Positions 47,554 to 57,225 of a DNA stretch of 64,000 nucleotides are shown in pieces. A model generated the notes under the pieces. The model saw only the letters and a list, made by a program, of their open reading frames with translations, had not been told where the DNA came from and did not search any database. Source of the DNA: Micromonospora sp. FIMYZ51 (lineage in GTDB: Bacteria; Actinomycetota; Actinomycetes; Mycobacteriales; Micromonosporaceae); NCBI RefSeq assembly GCF_038246755.1, contig NZ_CP134706.1:1116001-1180000 (forward strand), given 5' to 3'. Every line of letters starts with the position of its first letter. The first letter of the stretch is position 1. The translations under genes were made by a program, and so were the position numbers.

Positions 47554-48513
47554 ATGACCGTACGTCGAGTCCTTCTCGTCCTGCTGGCCGCTGCCGGCGC
47601 GACGACGACCGGCGCGCTGCCCGCCTTCGCGCACGGTGCACCCACGTACCCCGTCAGCCGGTCGGCGGCCTGTGCGCCGGATGGCGAGCACGTGGACACG
47701 CCGGCCTGCCGGGCCGCGCTCAGCGCGGGTGCCGCGCTGCGCGAGTGGGACAACATCCGGGTGTACGGGGTCAACGGCCGGGATCGGGAGCGGATCCCGG
47801 ACGACGAGCTGTGCAGCGGTGGCCTCTCCGCGTACCGGGGGCTGGATCTGCCGCGTACCGACTGGCCCACCACGCGGCTGACGGCGGGTGCCGAGTTGGC
47901 GGTCCGCTACCGGACCACGATCCCGCACAAGGGCACCTTCCGGCTCTACGTCACTCGCGCCGGCTACACCCCGAACAGCAAACTGACCTGGGCGGACCTG
48001 GAGACCGTGCCGTTCCTGCGGGTCACCGACCCACCGATCCGTGACGGGGCGTACCAGATGTCCGGGCGGTTGCCGGCCGACCGGACCGGCCGGCACGTCA
48101 TCTACACGATCTGGCAGACCTCCGACAGCGCCGACACCTACTATTCCTGCTCCGACGTGAACGTGCTCTCCCCGGGCGAGACGATCGAGGAACCGGCCGA
48201 CGTGGCGCCGCCGGCCAGTCAGCCCGAGGACGACCAGGTAGCACCGGGCGGCGAGGCATCGGGGGGCGGCGAGGCAGCGGCGGGCGGTGACGCGGCGACC
48301 GGCGTCGAGGTGGCGGCAGGGGTGGCGAGCAACGTGCCGGTGGCCTCGGTGACCGCCCTGGACGGCCGGCGCTGGCCGCTGTACGCCGGCGGCGCACTCG
48401 GCGTACTGCTGATGATGCTGGTCGGCAGGTGGCTACGCGGGTCCCGCAGCGGGCCACCGCCCGGCCGACCCTGCACGGTACGCAACCACCGGGCCAACCC
48501 CCGTACCTGGTAA
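47554..48513 (+). CDS. Secreted AA10 lytic polysaccharide monooxygenase with C-terminal membrane anchor
   Basis: 319 aa from the ATG at 47554. Sec signal peptide cleaved before His27 (AFA/HGAPTYPVSR), leaving the N-terminal His that forms the copper brace; a second His is probably in TIPHKGTF. The catalytic domain (27-205) is chitin/cellulose-active AA10-like. It is followed by an acidic/Gly-Ala-rich linker (about 210-270), one transmembrane helix (LYAGGALGVLLMMLVG) and a short basic tail, so it would be tethered to the outside of the cell membrane. Confidence 0.85.
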   Translation: MTVRRVLLVLLAAAGATTTGALPAFAHGAPTYPVSRSAACAPDGEHVDTPACRAALSAGAALREWDNIRVYGVNGRDRERIPDDELCSGGLSAYRGLDLPRTDWPTTRLTAGAELAVRYRTTIPHKGTFRLYVTRAGYTPNSKLTWADLETVPFLRVTDPPIRDGAYQMSGRLPADRTGRHVIYTIWQTSDSADTYYSCSDVNVLSPGETIEEPADVAPPASQPEDDQVAPGGEASGGGEAAAGGDAATGVEVAAGVASNVPVASVTALDGRRWPLYAGGALGVLLMMLVGRWLRGSRSGPPPGRPCTVRNHRANPRTW

Positions 48514-48561
48514 CGGGCGACAGCGCAGCGGTCGAGCGCGGCGAGAGGTAGCGTCGGTGTC

Positions 48562-49530
48562 ATGCGTTACGTGCGGCTCGACACTCCGAAGCCAATGTCC
48601 AAGATCGGCCTCGGCACCTGGCAGTTCGGCTCGCGCGAGTGGGGTTACGGCCAGGATTACGAACGGTTGGCGACGGACATCGTCCGGCGCGCCGTCGAGC
48701 TGGGCGTCACCGTGTTCGACACCGCCGAGATCTACGGCCTCGGCCGCAGCGAGCGGATCCTGGGCGCCGCGCTGGCACCGCACCGGGACAAGGTGGTCGT
48801 CGCCACGAAGATCCTTCCGGTGCTGCCGGTCGCGGCGGTGGTGCAGCAGCGGGCGGTCGCCTCGGCGGCCCGGCTCGGCGTCACCAGCATCGACCTCTAT
48901 CAGCTGCACCAGCACAATCCGCTTGTCGCCGACAGCACCACGATGCGCGGGATGCGCGTGTTGCAGGACATCGGCCTGGTCGGTGAGGTCGGGGTCAGCA
49001 ACTACAGCCTGCGTCGCTGGCAGGTCGCCGAGGCTGCGCTGGGCCGGCGGGTGCTGAGCAACCAGGTCCGCTACAGCCTGCTCGACCGTAAGCCGGAGGA
49101 GGACCTGCTGCCGTACGCGGAGCAGGCTGGCCGGTTGGTCATCGCGTACAGCCCGCTGGCCCAGGGCTTCCTCTCCGGGCGGTACGACGCGCACCACCCG
49201 CCGACGGGCGCGATCCGCCGGGCCAACCCGTACTTCCTGCCGGAGAACCTGGCCCGGGGCGCCGCACTGATCGAGACGCTGCGCCAGGTGGCCGCCGCAC
49301 ACGATGCCACGCCGAGCCAGATCGCCCTGGCGTACGTGCTGCACCACCCGAACGTGGTGGCCATTCCGGGTGCGTCAAGCGTTGAGCAGATGGAGCGGAA
49401 CGCCGCCGCCGCAGAGATCGACCTGACCGAGGACGAGTACGCCGCGCTGGTGAACGCGGCGCGGGCGGTCCGCCCGGTCACCGGGCTGGCCGCGGTGCCG
49501 AAGCTGATCCGGGCCCGCACCGGGCGATGA
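48562..49530 (+). CDS. Aldo/keto reductase
   Basis: 322 aa TIM-barrel NADPH oxidoreductase: catalytic Asp in VFDTAEIYG, Tyr in the same motif, Lys in VVATKI, His in YQLHQHNP, and the C-terminal cofactor segment VAIPGASSVEQMERNAAA. Closest in look to the YhdN/general-stress type. Stands alone; substrate unknown. Confidence 0.9.
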   Translation: MRYVRLDTPKPMSKIGLGTWQFGSREWGYGQDYERLATDIVRRAVELGVTVFDTAEIYGLGRSERILGAALAPHRDKVVVATKILPVLPVAAVVQQRAVASAARLGVTSIDLYQLHQHNPLVADSTTMRGMRVLQDIGLVGEVGVSNYSLRRWQVAEAALGRRVLSNQVRYSLLDRKPEEDLLPYAEQAGRLVIAYSPLAQGFLSGRYDAHHPPTGAIRRANPYFLPENLARGAALIETLRQVAAAHDATPSQIALAYVLHHPNVVAIPGASSVEQMERNAAAAEIDLTEDEYAALVNAARAVRPVTGLAAVPKLIRARTGR

Positions 49531-49780
49531 CCTCGCGGGCCGGACCGACTCGGCCGGACGCCGGATTGCCGGTGTCGGAGAGGCGACGGACGATGTCCAC
49601 GGCGGCGCCGGAAGCGTTGAACCGGATGACCTCCCGGGTTCCCGCGCGGGGGCGTTATGCCGATACGATGGCCCGGTTCGTCGGTGGGCTCGGCGGTAGG
49701 GGCGGGCCCCGGTCCGGCGGCTCTCGCACAAGTCATTTCTCATTCGGGCGCGAGTTTTCCTCGCGGGTGGACGGATCACT

Positions 49781-49951
49781 ATGGATACGACCGAAGACGG
49801 CTCACTGGGGGTTCTCGCGGACCTCAGCGACGTGAGCCTGGCCGATCTGCCGGAGCTTGACCAGTCGGCATTTGCCTTCTCGCTGCGCCGGGTTCTTGAG
49901 GAGATCGACCGCCCGCAGGACGCGGTCGCCGGGTGGAACTCGGCGATGTGA
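49781..49951 (+). CDS. fxsA: FxsA-type RiPP precursor peptide, WNSAM C-terminus
   Basis: 56 aa. Acidic helical leader (LADLSDVSLADLPELDQSA), the conserved FSLRRVLEEIDRP segment and a C-terminal tail ending ...WNSAM. The family is named for an FxSxx carboxyl end; here Trp takes the Phe place. FxsB follows with a 4-nt GTGA overlap. FxsB-class radical SAM enzymes are reported to form three-residue cyclophanes from an aromatic residue to the third residue, so a Trp-Asn-Ser crosslink is predicted. Confidence 0.88.
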   Translation: MDTTEDGSLGVLADLSDVSLADLPELDQSAFAFSLRRVLEEIDRPQDAVAGWNSAM

Positions 49952-51120
49952 CCGTGCCGGGCGACGGGCGTGGGCAGGCGGTGGCGCACCGACCGGCCCC
50001 GGCGCGGCCGGTGCCCTTCTCCGAGTTCATCCTCAAGGTGCACAGCAGGTGCAACCTGTCCTGCGACTACTGCTACATGTACGAACTGGCCGACCGCAGT
50101 GCCCGCACCGACCCGCCGCTGATGTCGCCCGACATCTTCGACCACGTCTGTCGCCGCCTGGCCGAGCACGTCCACGGGCACGATTTGGCTGCCGTACGGA
50201 TCGTGCTGCACGGTGGTGAACCGTTGCTGGCCGGTGCGCCGGCACTGGCCCGGATGGCCAAGCGGCTGCGGGCCGCCGTCAGTCCCACCGCAGCCCGGAT
50301 CAGCGTCCAGACCAACGGCACCCTGCTGACCGAGCGTGCCCTGACCGTACTGGCCGAGGCGGGCGTGCTGATCGGGGTCAGCCTGGACGGCGACCGGAGC
50401 ACCAACGACCGGCACCGGAAGTACGCCTCCGGGCGCGGCAGCTTCGACGCCGTCGACCGGGCGCTGCGGCTGCTGGCCGGGCGACCCGAGGCGTACGCGG
50501 GCATCCTCTGTGTGGTCGACGTCGACGCCGATCCGCGGCGGACGTACCAGGCACTGTTGGCGCACCGCCCACCGATTGTGGATTTCCTGCTTCCGCACGC
50601 GAACTGGGACACGCCACCGCGCCGGGGCGGGTACGGCAGGTGGCTCTCCGACGCCTTCGATGCGTGGTACGACGCGCCCGTGCGGGCGACCCGGGTCCGC
50701 CTCTTCGAGGAAGTGCTCAACCTGTTGCTCGGCGGGCAGAGCCGGACCGAGTCGGTGGGGTTGAGCCCGGTCGCCGCCGTGGTGGTCAACACCGACGGCG
50801 GCTACGAACAGGTCGACACCCTACGCTCCAGCTATCCGGGCGCGGTCGACACCGACCTGACGGTCTTCGCGCACTCCTTCGACGACGTGCTGCGCCACCC
50901 GGCCGTGGCCGTCCGGCAGGCCGGCGTGGCGGCGCTGGCCCCGAGTTGCCGGGCCTGCCCGGTGCACCGGGTCTGCGGGGGCGGCAACTATCCGCACCGC
51001 TATCGGGCCGGCAGCTTCCGCAATCCGTCCGTCTACTGTCCCGACCTTCGGCTGCTCATCGAGCATGTGGCGGGCCGTCTCCGGGCCGATCTGGTCGGGC
51101 TGCGGAGCGGCGGGCGGTGA
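49948..51120 (+). CDS. fxsB: FxsB-family radical SAM/SPASM peptide-modifying enzyme
   Basis: 390 aa from the GTG at 49948, which overlaps the precursor stop. Radical SAM cluster CNLSCDYC near residue 39, GGEP-type HGGEPLLAG, and a C-terminal partial SPASM region with the auxiliary-cluster-like CRACPVHRVCGGGNYPHRY. Acts on the FxsA C-terminus, most likely installing a cyclophane. Its stop overlaps the HEXXH gene by 4 nt (GTGA). Confidence 0.92.
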   Translation: MTVPGDGRGQAVAHRPAPARPVPFSEFILKVHSRCNLSCDYCYMYELADRSARTDPPLMSPDIFDHVCRRLAEHVHGHDLAAVRIVLHGGEPLLAGAPALARMAKRLRAAVSPTAARISVQTNGTLLTERALTVLAEAGVLIGVSLDGDRSTNDRHRKYASGRGSFDAVDRALRLLAGRPEAYAGILCVVDVDADPRRTYQALLAHRPPIVDFLLPHANWDTPPRRGGYGRWLSDAFDAWYDAPVRATRVRLFEEVLNLLLGGQSRTESVGLSPVAAVVVNTDGGYEQVDTLRSSYPGAVDTDLTVFAHSFDDVLRHPAVAVRQAGVAALAPSCRACPVHRVCGGGNYPHRYRAGSFRNPSVYCPDLRLLIEHVAGRLRADLVGLRSGGR

Positions 51121-53174
51121 GCCGCTACCACCGACTGAGCCCGGCCGAGGTCGACCTGCTCGCCGCCGGAGCGGGGGGTGCCGGACTCGTCCGGACACTG
51201 CGCGCCGGGCAGCTCAGCAAGCGGATGCTCCAGCTACGGGCCGTGCTGGACCTGACCGATCCGGCCGAGACCGGCCCGTGCTTCGCGCTGCTCACCGCAG
51301 CGGTGCGGCGAGCTCCGGCGATCGGTCCGGCGATGCTGGCCCTGCCGCACACCGGCGCCTGGCTGACCGTCACGCTGCGCCGGCTGCGGCAGGCCACGCC
51401 AGCCGAAGGCACCACGGCGCACCAGGTGCCCGCACCGGCCGCCCCGTCGGAGAGCACCACGGCGGGTCCGGAGCGCGGATCGGCCGCACCATCGGAAAGG
51501 ACCACTGCTGGTCCGGAGCCCGGACCGGCCGGAGCATCCGGCCGGACCACGGCGGGCCTGGCGGGGCGGTCCGCAGCGGTCATGGCCGATCCGGGTTACC
51601 TCGGCGCGCTGGCCGCGGCGGCAGCGATCCGCGCCGGCCTGGAGTTCGAGCTGACCGTGCCGGCGCACGACGGCGAGGTCTTCCTGCCCTCGCTCGGTCG
51701 GGCCCGGGTCGGCGGGCCCGGCCCGGTCACGGTGTCCCGCTCCGGGGACCGGACCCGAGTGGGTCAGGTCGAGCTGCCGCCCATCGCCTCGGCGGTGCCG
51801 CCGATCGGCGGCGAGTTGGCCGGCGTGGCAGGTGAGTCGCCGGGCTGGGTCGGGCTGCACCGGCTGCGCAGCCGGGCCGAGGGCCTCACCCTCCGGCTCT
51901 GCCTCGACGACCTCGACCCGTACCGGGACTGTCATCGGCTCTGCGCCACCGGCCGGCTGGACCCGGCACAGGTCGGTCGGTGGCAACGGATGCTCGACGA
52001 GGCATGGCCGATCCTGGTACGCCACCACCGGCGGCATGCCGAGGCGATCGCCGAAGGGCTGCGGACGATCGTGCCGCTCCAGGCCGACTCGGCAAGCGCC
52101 GGAGTGAACGTGACAAGCATGGACGCCTTCGGTGCGGTCTCGATGACCCCACCGGCGGACGGCCAGGCGCTCGCCCTCGGCCTGCTGCACGAGTTCCAGC
52201 ACGCGAAGCTCGGCGCCGCCATCGACATCGAGCCCTTCTACCACCCCGACGACAAGCGCTACTACTACGCGCCCTGGCGGGACGACCCCCGGCCGCTCGG
52301 CGCCGCCCTGCAAGGGGTGTACGCCTTCATCGCGGTGACCGAGTTCTGGCGTACCCGGCGGACGGCGGTCGCGGCCGGCCGGGCCCGACTCGCCGAGGTG
52401 GAATTCGCCCGCTGGCGGGACCGGGTCGGACGAACCTGCGCCGACGTCGAGTCACACGGACGGCTCACCCCGGCCGGTCGGCGGTTCGTCGCGGGGCTGC
52501 GGACGGTGATCGACGGCTGGCGCGGTGACCCGGTGCCGCCGGAGGCAGCAGCGCTTGCCCGCGAGGCCGCCGAGGACCACTGGACGGTGTGGCGGTTGCG
52601 CAACCGGCGGCCGGAACCACGGCTGGTGACCCGGCTCGTCGAGGCATGGCGCGCCGGTGCCAGCTGTCCGGCGATCAGCGTTCCGGTGCGGGTACGGCCG
52701 GCCGACGGGCGGTGGCTGAGTCGCAGTCCCCGGCTGGACCTGGTCCGGCTGCGGCTGGCCGACCCGGAGCGGTTCGACCGGCTGCGTACCGGCGCCGAAC
52801 GTCTCGCCGACGTGCTTCCGGCGGCCTCCGCCGGTGATCTGGCCCTGGCCGCCGGTGACAACCTGGCCGCCCGGTCCTGGTACCAGCGGCGGCTGCGGCA
52901 TGAACCGGACCAGGTGGCGGCCTGGGTCGGGCTGGCCCTCGCCGACGGGCGGCTGCCGACCGCCGAGGCGGCGGTGCGGGCCGATCCGGAGTTGTGCCGA
53001 GCGGTCCTGCGGGCGCTGGCCGAGGCCGGCGCGGCGGCGGATCCGCTCGACCTGTCCCGCTGGCTGGCCCCGGTCACCTGCGTCTGCGTCGACGGGCCGG
53101 ACCCCGGCCAGCCGCAGGCGGCACCTGGGCGGGCGGATCCGGAGGTGACGGTCCGGCCGGCGGGGATCAGGTAG
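51117..53174 (+). CDS. HEXXH motif-containing putative peptide modification/protease protein
   Basis: 685 aa from the GTG at 51117, overlapping the fxsB stop; an in-frame opening back to 50640 lies inside fxsB and is rejected. The metal motif HEFQH is at residues 358-362. Residues about 100-145 carry three imperfect repeats of a TTAGPE-like unit (low-complexity linker). The C-terminal third is Arg/Ala-rich helical. TIGR04267-like proteins are standard in FxsAB loci and may trim or export-process the peptide. The end overlaps fxsT by 8 nt in convergent orientation. Confidence 0.87.
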   Translation: MSRYHRLSPAEVDLLAAGAGGAGLVRTLRAGQLSKRMLQLRAVLDLTDPAETGPCFALLTAAVRRAPAIGPAMLALPHTGAWLTVTLRRLRQATPAEGTTAHQVPAPAAPSESTTAGPERGSAAPSERTTAGPEPGPAGASGRTTAGLAGRSAAVMADPGYLGALAAAAAIRAGLEFELTVPAHDGEVFLPSLGRARVGGPGPVTVSRSGDRTRVGQVELPPIASAVPPIGGELAGVAGESPGWVGLHRLRSRAEGLTLRLCLDDLDPYRDCHRLCATGRLDPAQVGRWQRMLDEAWPILVRHHRRHAEAIAEGLRTIVPLQADSASAGVNVTSMDAFGAVSMTPPADGQALALGLLHEFQHAKLGAAIDIEPFYHPDDKRYYYAPWRDDPRPLGAALQGVYAFIAVTEFWRTRRTAVAAGRARLAEVEFARWRDRVGRTCADVESHGRLTPAGRRFVAGLRTVIDGWRGDPVPPEAAALAREAAEDHWTVWRLRNRRPEPRLVTRLVEAWRAGASCPAISVPVRVRPADGRWLSRSPRLDLVRLRLADPERFDRLRTGAERLADVLPAASAGDLALAAGDNLAARSWYQRRLRHEPDQVAAWVGLALADGRLPTAEAAVRADPELCRAVLRALAEAGAAADPLDLSRWLAPVTCVCVDGPDPGQPQAAPGRADPEVTVRPAGIR

Positions 53175-56100
53175 GTGGCGGTTCCAGATCGCAGTTGAGC
53201 CGGTTCGCCTCGACGAGGGCGATGGTGTTCGGATGCTCCTCACCGAGCACCCGACGGAACAGCGGCATGACCTGGTCCCGTAGCGCGCGGGCACCCCGGT
53301 GGTCCCCGGTGACGCTGAGGCTGGTGGCCAGGTTGTTCGCCACCGCCAGGGTGTCCGGGTGAGCCGGCCCGAGGATGCGTCGGCTGCGCTCGTACGCCTC
53401 CTGGTCGCTGGTCAGGGCGGCGGCGAACTCGCCGCGGCCGAACCAGCAGTTCGCCAGGTTGATGTTGGCCGCCAGGGTGTACGGATGGTCCGCGCCGACC
53501 CGCTCGGTGAACCGGGCGACCACCTGGTCGGAGAGCTCGAAGGCGGCCTCCGTCTTGCCCACCTTGCGCAGGAAGATCGCCACGTTGTTGGCGTAGGCGA
53601 GGGTGAACAGGTGGTCCTCGCCCATGTGGTCCCGGTACCACTGGTAAACCGGCCGGGCCCGACGCAGCGCCGCCGCGTCGTCACCGAGGGCCGACTCGTC
53701 GCAGGCCAGGTTCATCGCGCTGGCCTGCACGTCGGGATGATCCTGGCCGTACCGTCGGCGGGAGCGCAACAGCACGTCCGTGCTCAACGTGTGCGCCCGC
53801 TCCAACTCGCCGAGCTTGCGCAGGGTCACCGCGTAGTTCTTCAGCGCCCGAAGGGTTTCGCCGTCCTCCTCGCCGAGCACCCGCCGATGCGCATCCACCG
53901 CCGTCTCCAGCACCTGGCGCGACTTGACGAGATCGCCGGTGTCGCGCAGGTCGCGACCGTACTCGCCGGCGGAGAAGAGGGTGAAGGGATGCATCGGCCC
54001 GAGTGTCTCCCGGCGCCGGTCCAGGGTGCGCGCGTCGCGGAGCAGCGCACCCCGCAGGTCGCCGACCAGGCGTAGCGAGATGGCCAGGTTGTGCGTCGCG
54101 ATCAGGGCCCGGGGATGGTCCTCGCCGAAGACGTCCCGGGCCAGCGCCTCGGTCCGGGTGTCCAACTCCCGGGCACGCTCGAAGAACCCGAGCGCACGCA
54201 GGTCGGCGGCGAGGCTGCCGGCCACGATCACGGTGTACTCGTGGTCGTGCCCGAGGGTGCGGGCGAGCCGGTCGTAGACGTCCCGGTCGATGTCGTGCGC
54301 GGCCTGGTAGCGGGCCTCCAGCCGCAGCGCGTTCGCCAGGTGGAAGCGCATCATCAGCGCCTGCGGGTCGTCCGGGCCGTGCCGCATCTGCCACAGCTCG
54401 ATGGCCTGCTCGGCCAGCTCGGCGCAGGTGGCGTAGTCGACCCGGATCCACATGTAGCGGGCCACGTCGAGCAGCAGTTGCCGTACCTCGGGCTGGTCGG
54501 AGTTGAGGGTCCGCGACGGCAGCAGATGCGGCCACAGTTCCGCGTAGACCGGCCAGTTCTCGGGCTGGTCGGGATCCTTTGGATTGGCCCCCGCCAGAAT
54601 GGCGTGCACGTGCCGGCGGTTCTCGTCTTTCTCCTCGTCGGAAAGCGACTCCCGGATCAGCTCCTGCACCAGCGGGTGCATCCGCAGGCTGGTCTGGCCG
54701 GCCTCGTCGGAGCGTTCCGGCCCCCGCCCCCGGCCCCGGCCGCCACCCCGGACGCTGTCGATGCGGGCCAGCGCGTACCGGCCGACGTCGCGCAGTGCCC
54801 GCCCCATCAGCAGCGGGTCGCGCAGCGACGGGTCGTAGGGGAGCAGGGCGTTGATGAACCGGTCCCCGTTGATCAGCGACATCGGGATCGGTTCGCTGGC
54901 GAAGAAGGCGCAGACCTCCAGCAGCTTCGCCGCCGCCGGGTTGCGCTCACGCAGACTGTCCAACGAGACCAGCCAGGACTCGGCACCGGTCTGCTGGTAG
55001 TCGGCGGGAAGCTCCTCGGCCAGCATCTCCGGCAGGTACCGCCGGACCCGGGTGAGGTACTGCTCGGGCGACTCGCCGGTGGTGGCCAGCCAGGTGCCCG
55101 CCTGTTCGATGGCGAGCGGCAGGTCACCCAGCCGGCGGGCGATCAGTTCGGCGTCCTCGTCGGCCAGATGCCGGGCCCGGCGGCCGAGCAGGGCGAGGCT
55201 CTCCGCGCGTTGGAAGGCGGCCACCTCGAACGTGCGGGCGTACCGCGTCCAGGCGTGGTTGCGGGTGGTGATCAGCACGTGCCCGGGCCCCTGCGGGAGC
55301 AGCTCCGTCAGCTCCGTCGGCTCGTCGGCGTTGTCGAGAATGAGCAGCCAGCGCCGGTACGGTACGCCGCGGCGCAGCACGTCGAGCACCCACTGGACCC
55401 GATCGCTGACGCTGCCGCTCAGTGGCGCGTCCAGTTCCGCCGCCAGCCGGTCGGCGAGCGCGCCCAGGGCCAGGCGCAGGACGCTCGGTTGCTGCGCCGA
55501 GATCCACCAGACGATGTCGTACTCGGGGCGGAACCGGTAGGCGTACTCCAGCGCGATCTGGCTCTTGCCGACGCCGCCGAGGCCGTGCAGCGCCAGCGGC
55601 CCGTGCCCCGCCTCGGCGCTGGAGAGCCAGTCGCGCATCTCCTCCAGCAACTGACTGCGCCCGACGAACTGGATGTTGCGCGGCAGCGGCACCCGCCAGA
55701 GCGGCGGCTCGTTGCCCGGGAACCGGCGGCGTCGGTGCCGGTCCGGTAGCTCGGTCGCCGGCCGGGCGGGGTGCCCCAGGGCCTCCAGCAGCCGGTCCGT
55801 CGCCTCCTGCTCGTTGACTCCCGCCAGATCGACCGGGATGCGTTCCAGGAACAGGCCGGGGGCGCGGGAGTGGTCCAGCCGGACCGGCACCAGGTAGCTG
55901 GTGCCGGTGCTGGGGTCGTGGGTGGTGGCCTGGGTCCACAACTCGACCGCGTTCGGCGACTGCATGTACTCCTGGGAGAGCAGCACGATGAGCCGGGCGG
56001 CGTCCTTGAAACCGACGGTGGCCGGGTCGCTGGCGGCCGGGTGAGCGGGAAAGTCCACCTCCCGCATGATCGTCTGAAGCCCGATCGCGTCCAGTTCCTC

Positions 56101-57225
56101 GCAGATCCACTCCGCCCAGACGCGGTCCAGCGCCGCGTAACTGACGAAGACGTCCGGCGCGCTGTCGGCGAGCCGCTGCCGTTCGAACTTGGCCTGCCAC
56201 TTGCGGCGGAGCCGATCGTCCATCGGTGGCAGTTCCTCGACGGCGCCGTCGGTGATGGCGCGGGTCAGCCGCTCGTACGCGGCCAGCAGCGTGGCCTCCT
56301 GGTGGGCTCGCTCGCCGAAGGTGGCGAGGATCTCCTCGTAGGCGTAGTAGGCCTGGTAGGGGATCTCGATCTCGCCCCAGTACCGGTCGCTCTCCTCGGC
56401 AGAGAGCCGGGGCAGCAGTGGGGTGAACCGGCGCCGCGCCTGGTCCCGCCCGGCCTCCAGCTTGCGCTGCTCGGCGTTGTCGATCCGCATCGGGACCGGC
56501 AGGATCCGCACCGGCCGGTCGCCGCGCTGCCGGACGATCGACCGGGCCACCGCAGCGGCGCCGTCGATGCTCTGCTCGTTGAGGGTGAAGGAGGTGACGA
56601 CCGTGTCGGGCAGCCGTACCGTGCAGATGCCGGCGCCGTCGCTGACCCCGGTACGGCTGTCGATCAGCACGTAGTCGTAGTTGTCCCGCATGCTGGCGGC
56701 AAGCGCGTCCAGGAAGCTGTTGCCGCCGAGCTTCTCGAAGAACGCCTGCCAGTCGAAGGTGCTCACCGCCTTCGTGTACGCCGGGTCCTGGCGACCGGCC
56801 GGCAGCAGGTCCAGATAGCCGGGCCGCAGCGGCCGGGCGCCACCGGTCACGTCCCGGGTGGGCAGCGGGAAGCGCCACTCCAGTGAGACCGCATGTCGCA
56901 GCACGTCTGCGGCGGTGGCGATCCAGTCCGGGTCCTCGGTCTGGTCGACCGGGCGTACCGCCGCCTCGGCGAAGTCCCGGGCCATGTCGATCACCCCGCG
57001 CGAGGTGCGCAGGTCCTTGTCGAGCAGGAACGGGTGAAAGTACTTGTGCAGGCCCGGGGATTCCAGGTCCCAGTCCACGGCGAGCACCCGGTAACCGTTC
57101 GCGGCGAGGATCCAGGCCACGTTCGCCAGCGCCATGGTGCGCCCGGTCCCGCCCTTGTACGAGTAGAACGTGATGATCCGGCCCTGGCCGCCGGTGTTCG
57201 CCTCGCGCAGGTCAGTGATCGTCAC
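53167..57225 (-). CDS. fxsT: FxSxx-COOH system multidomain protein FxsT (ParA-like, TIR, NB-ARC, TPR)
   Basis: 1352 aa from the GTG at 57225, with GGAAGGA upstream; the frame stays open to 58344 but that part is antisense to fxsC. Order: ParA/MinD-like P-loop (FYSYKGGTGRTMALANVAW, about 1-280), TIR-like domain (DVFVSYAALDRVWAEWI, about 340-480), NB-ARC ATPase (LHGLGGVGKSQIALEYAYRF at about 545, LLILDNADEP), then TPR repeats to the end. The architecture resembles STAND signalling/immune proteins. Its start overlaps the fxsC stop by 4 nt. Confidence 0.88.
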   Translation of the reverse strand: MTITDLREANTGGQGRIITFYSYKGGTGRTMALANVAWILAANGYRVLAVDWDLESPGLHKYFHPFLLDKDLRTSRGVIDMARDFAEAAVRPVDQTEDPDWIATAADVLRHAVSLEWRFPLPTRDVTGGARPLRPGYLDLLPAGRQDPAYTKAVSTFDWQAFFEKLGGNSFLDALAASMRDNYDYVLIDSRTGVSDGAGICTVRLPDTVVTSFTLNEQSIDGAAAVARSIVRQRGDRPVRILPVPMRIDNAEQRKLEAGRDQARRRFTPLLPRLSAEESDRYWGEIEIPYQAYYAYEEILATFGERAHQEATLLAAYERLTRAITDGAVEELPPMDDRLRRKWQAKFERQRLADSAPDVFVSYAALDRVWAEWICEELDAIGLQTIMREVDFPAHPAASDPATVGFKDAARLIVLLSQEYMQSPNAVELWTQATTHDPSTGTSYLVPVRLDHSRAPGLFLERIPVDLAGVNEQEATDRLLEALGHPARPATELPDRHRRRRFPGNEPPLWRVPLPRNIQFVGRSQLLEEMRDWLSSAEAGHGPLALHGLGGVGKSQIALEYAYRFRPEYDIVWWISAQQPSVLRLALGALADRLAAELDAPLSGSVSDRVQWVLDVLRRGVPYRRWLLILDNADEPTELTELLPQGPGHVLITTRNHAWTRYARTFEVAAFQRAESLALLGRRARHLADEDAELIARRLGDLPLAIEQAGTWLATTGESPEQYLTRVRRYLPEMLAEELPADYQQTGAESWLVSLDSLRERNPAAAKLLEVCAFFASEPIPMSLINGDRFINALLPYDPSLRDPLLMGRALRDVGRYALARIDSVRGGGRGRGRGPERSDEAGQTSLRMHPLVQELIRESLSDEEKDENRRHVHAILAGANPKDPDQPENWPVYAELWPHLLPSRTLNSDQPEVRQLLLDVARYMWIRVDYATCAELAEQAIELWQMRHGPDDPQALMMRFHLANALRLEARYQAAHDIDRDVYDRLARTLGHDHEYTVIVAGSLAADLRALGFFERARELDTRTEALARDVFGEDHPRALIATHNLAISLRLVGDLRGALLRDARTLDRRRETLGPMHPFTLFSAGEYGRDLRDTGDLVKSRQVLETAVDAHRRVLGEEDGETLRALKNYAVTLRKLGELERAHTLSTDVLLRSRRRYGQDHPDVQASAMNLACDESALGDDAAALRRARPVYQWYRDHMGEDHLFTLAYANNVAIFLRKVGKTEAAFELSDQVVARFTERVGADHPYTLAANINLANCWFGRGEFAAALTSDQEAYERSRRILGPAHPDTLAVANNLATSLSVTGDHRGARALRDQVMPLFRRVLGEEHPNTIALVEANRLNCDLEPPPT

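Noticed and set aside
50640..53174. Longer HEXXH protein starting inside fxsB
   Set aside because: GTG at 51117 overlaps the fxsB stop; the upstream part is a frame-shifted copy of fxsB.
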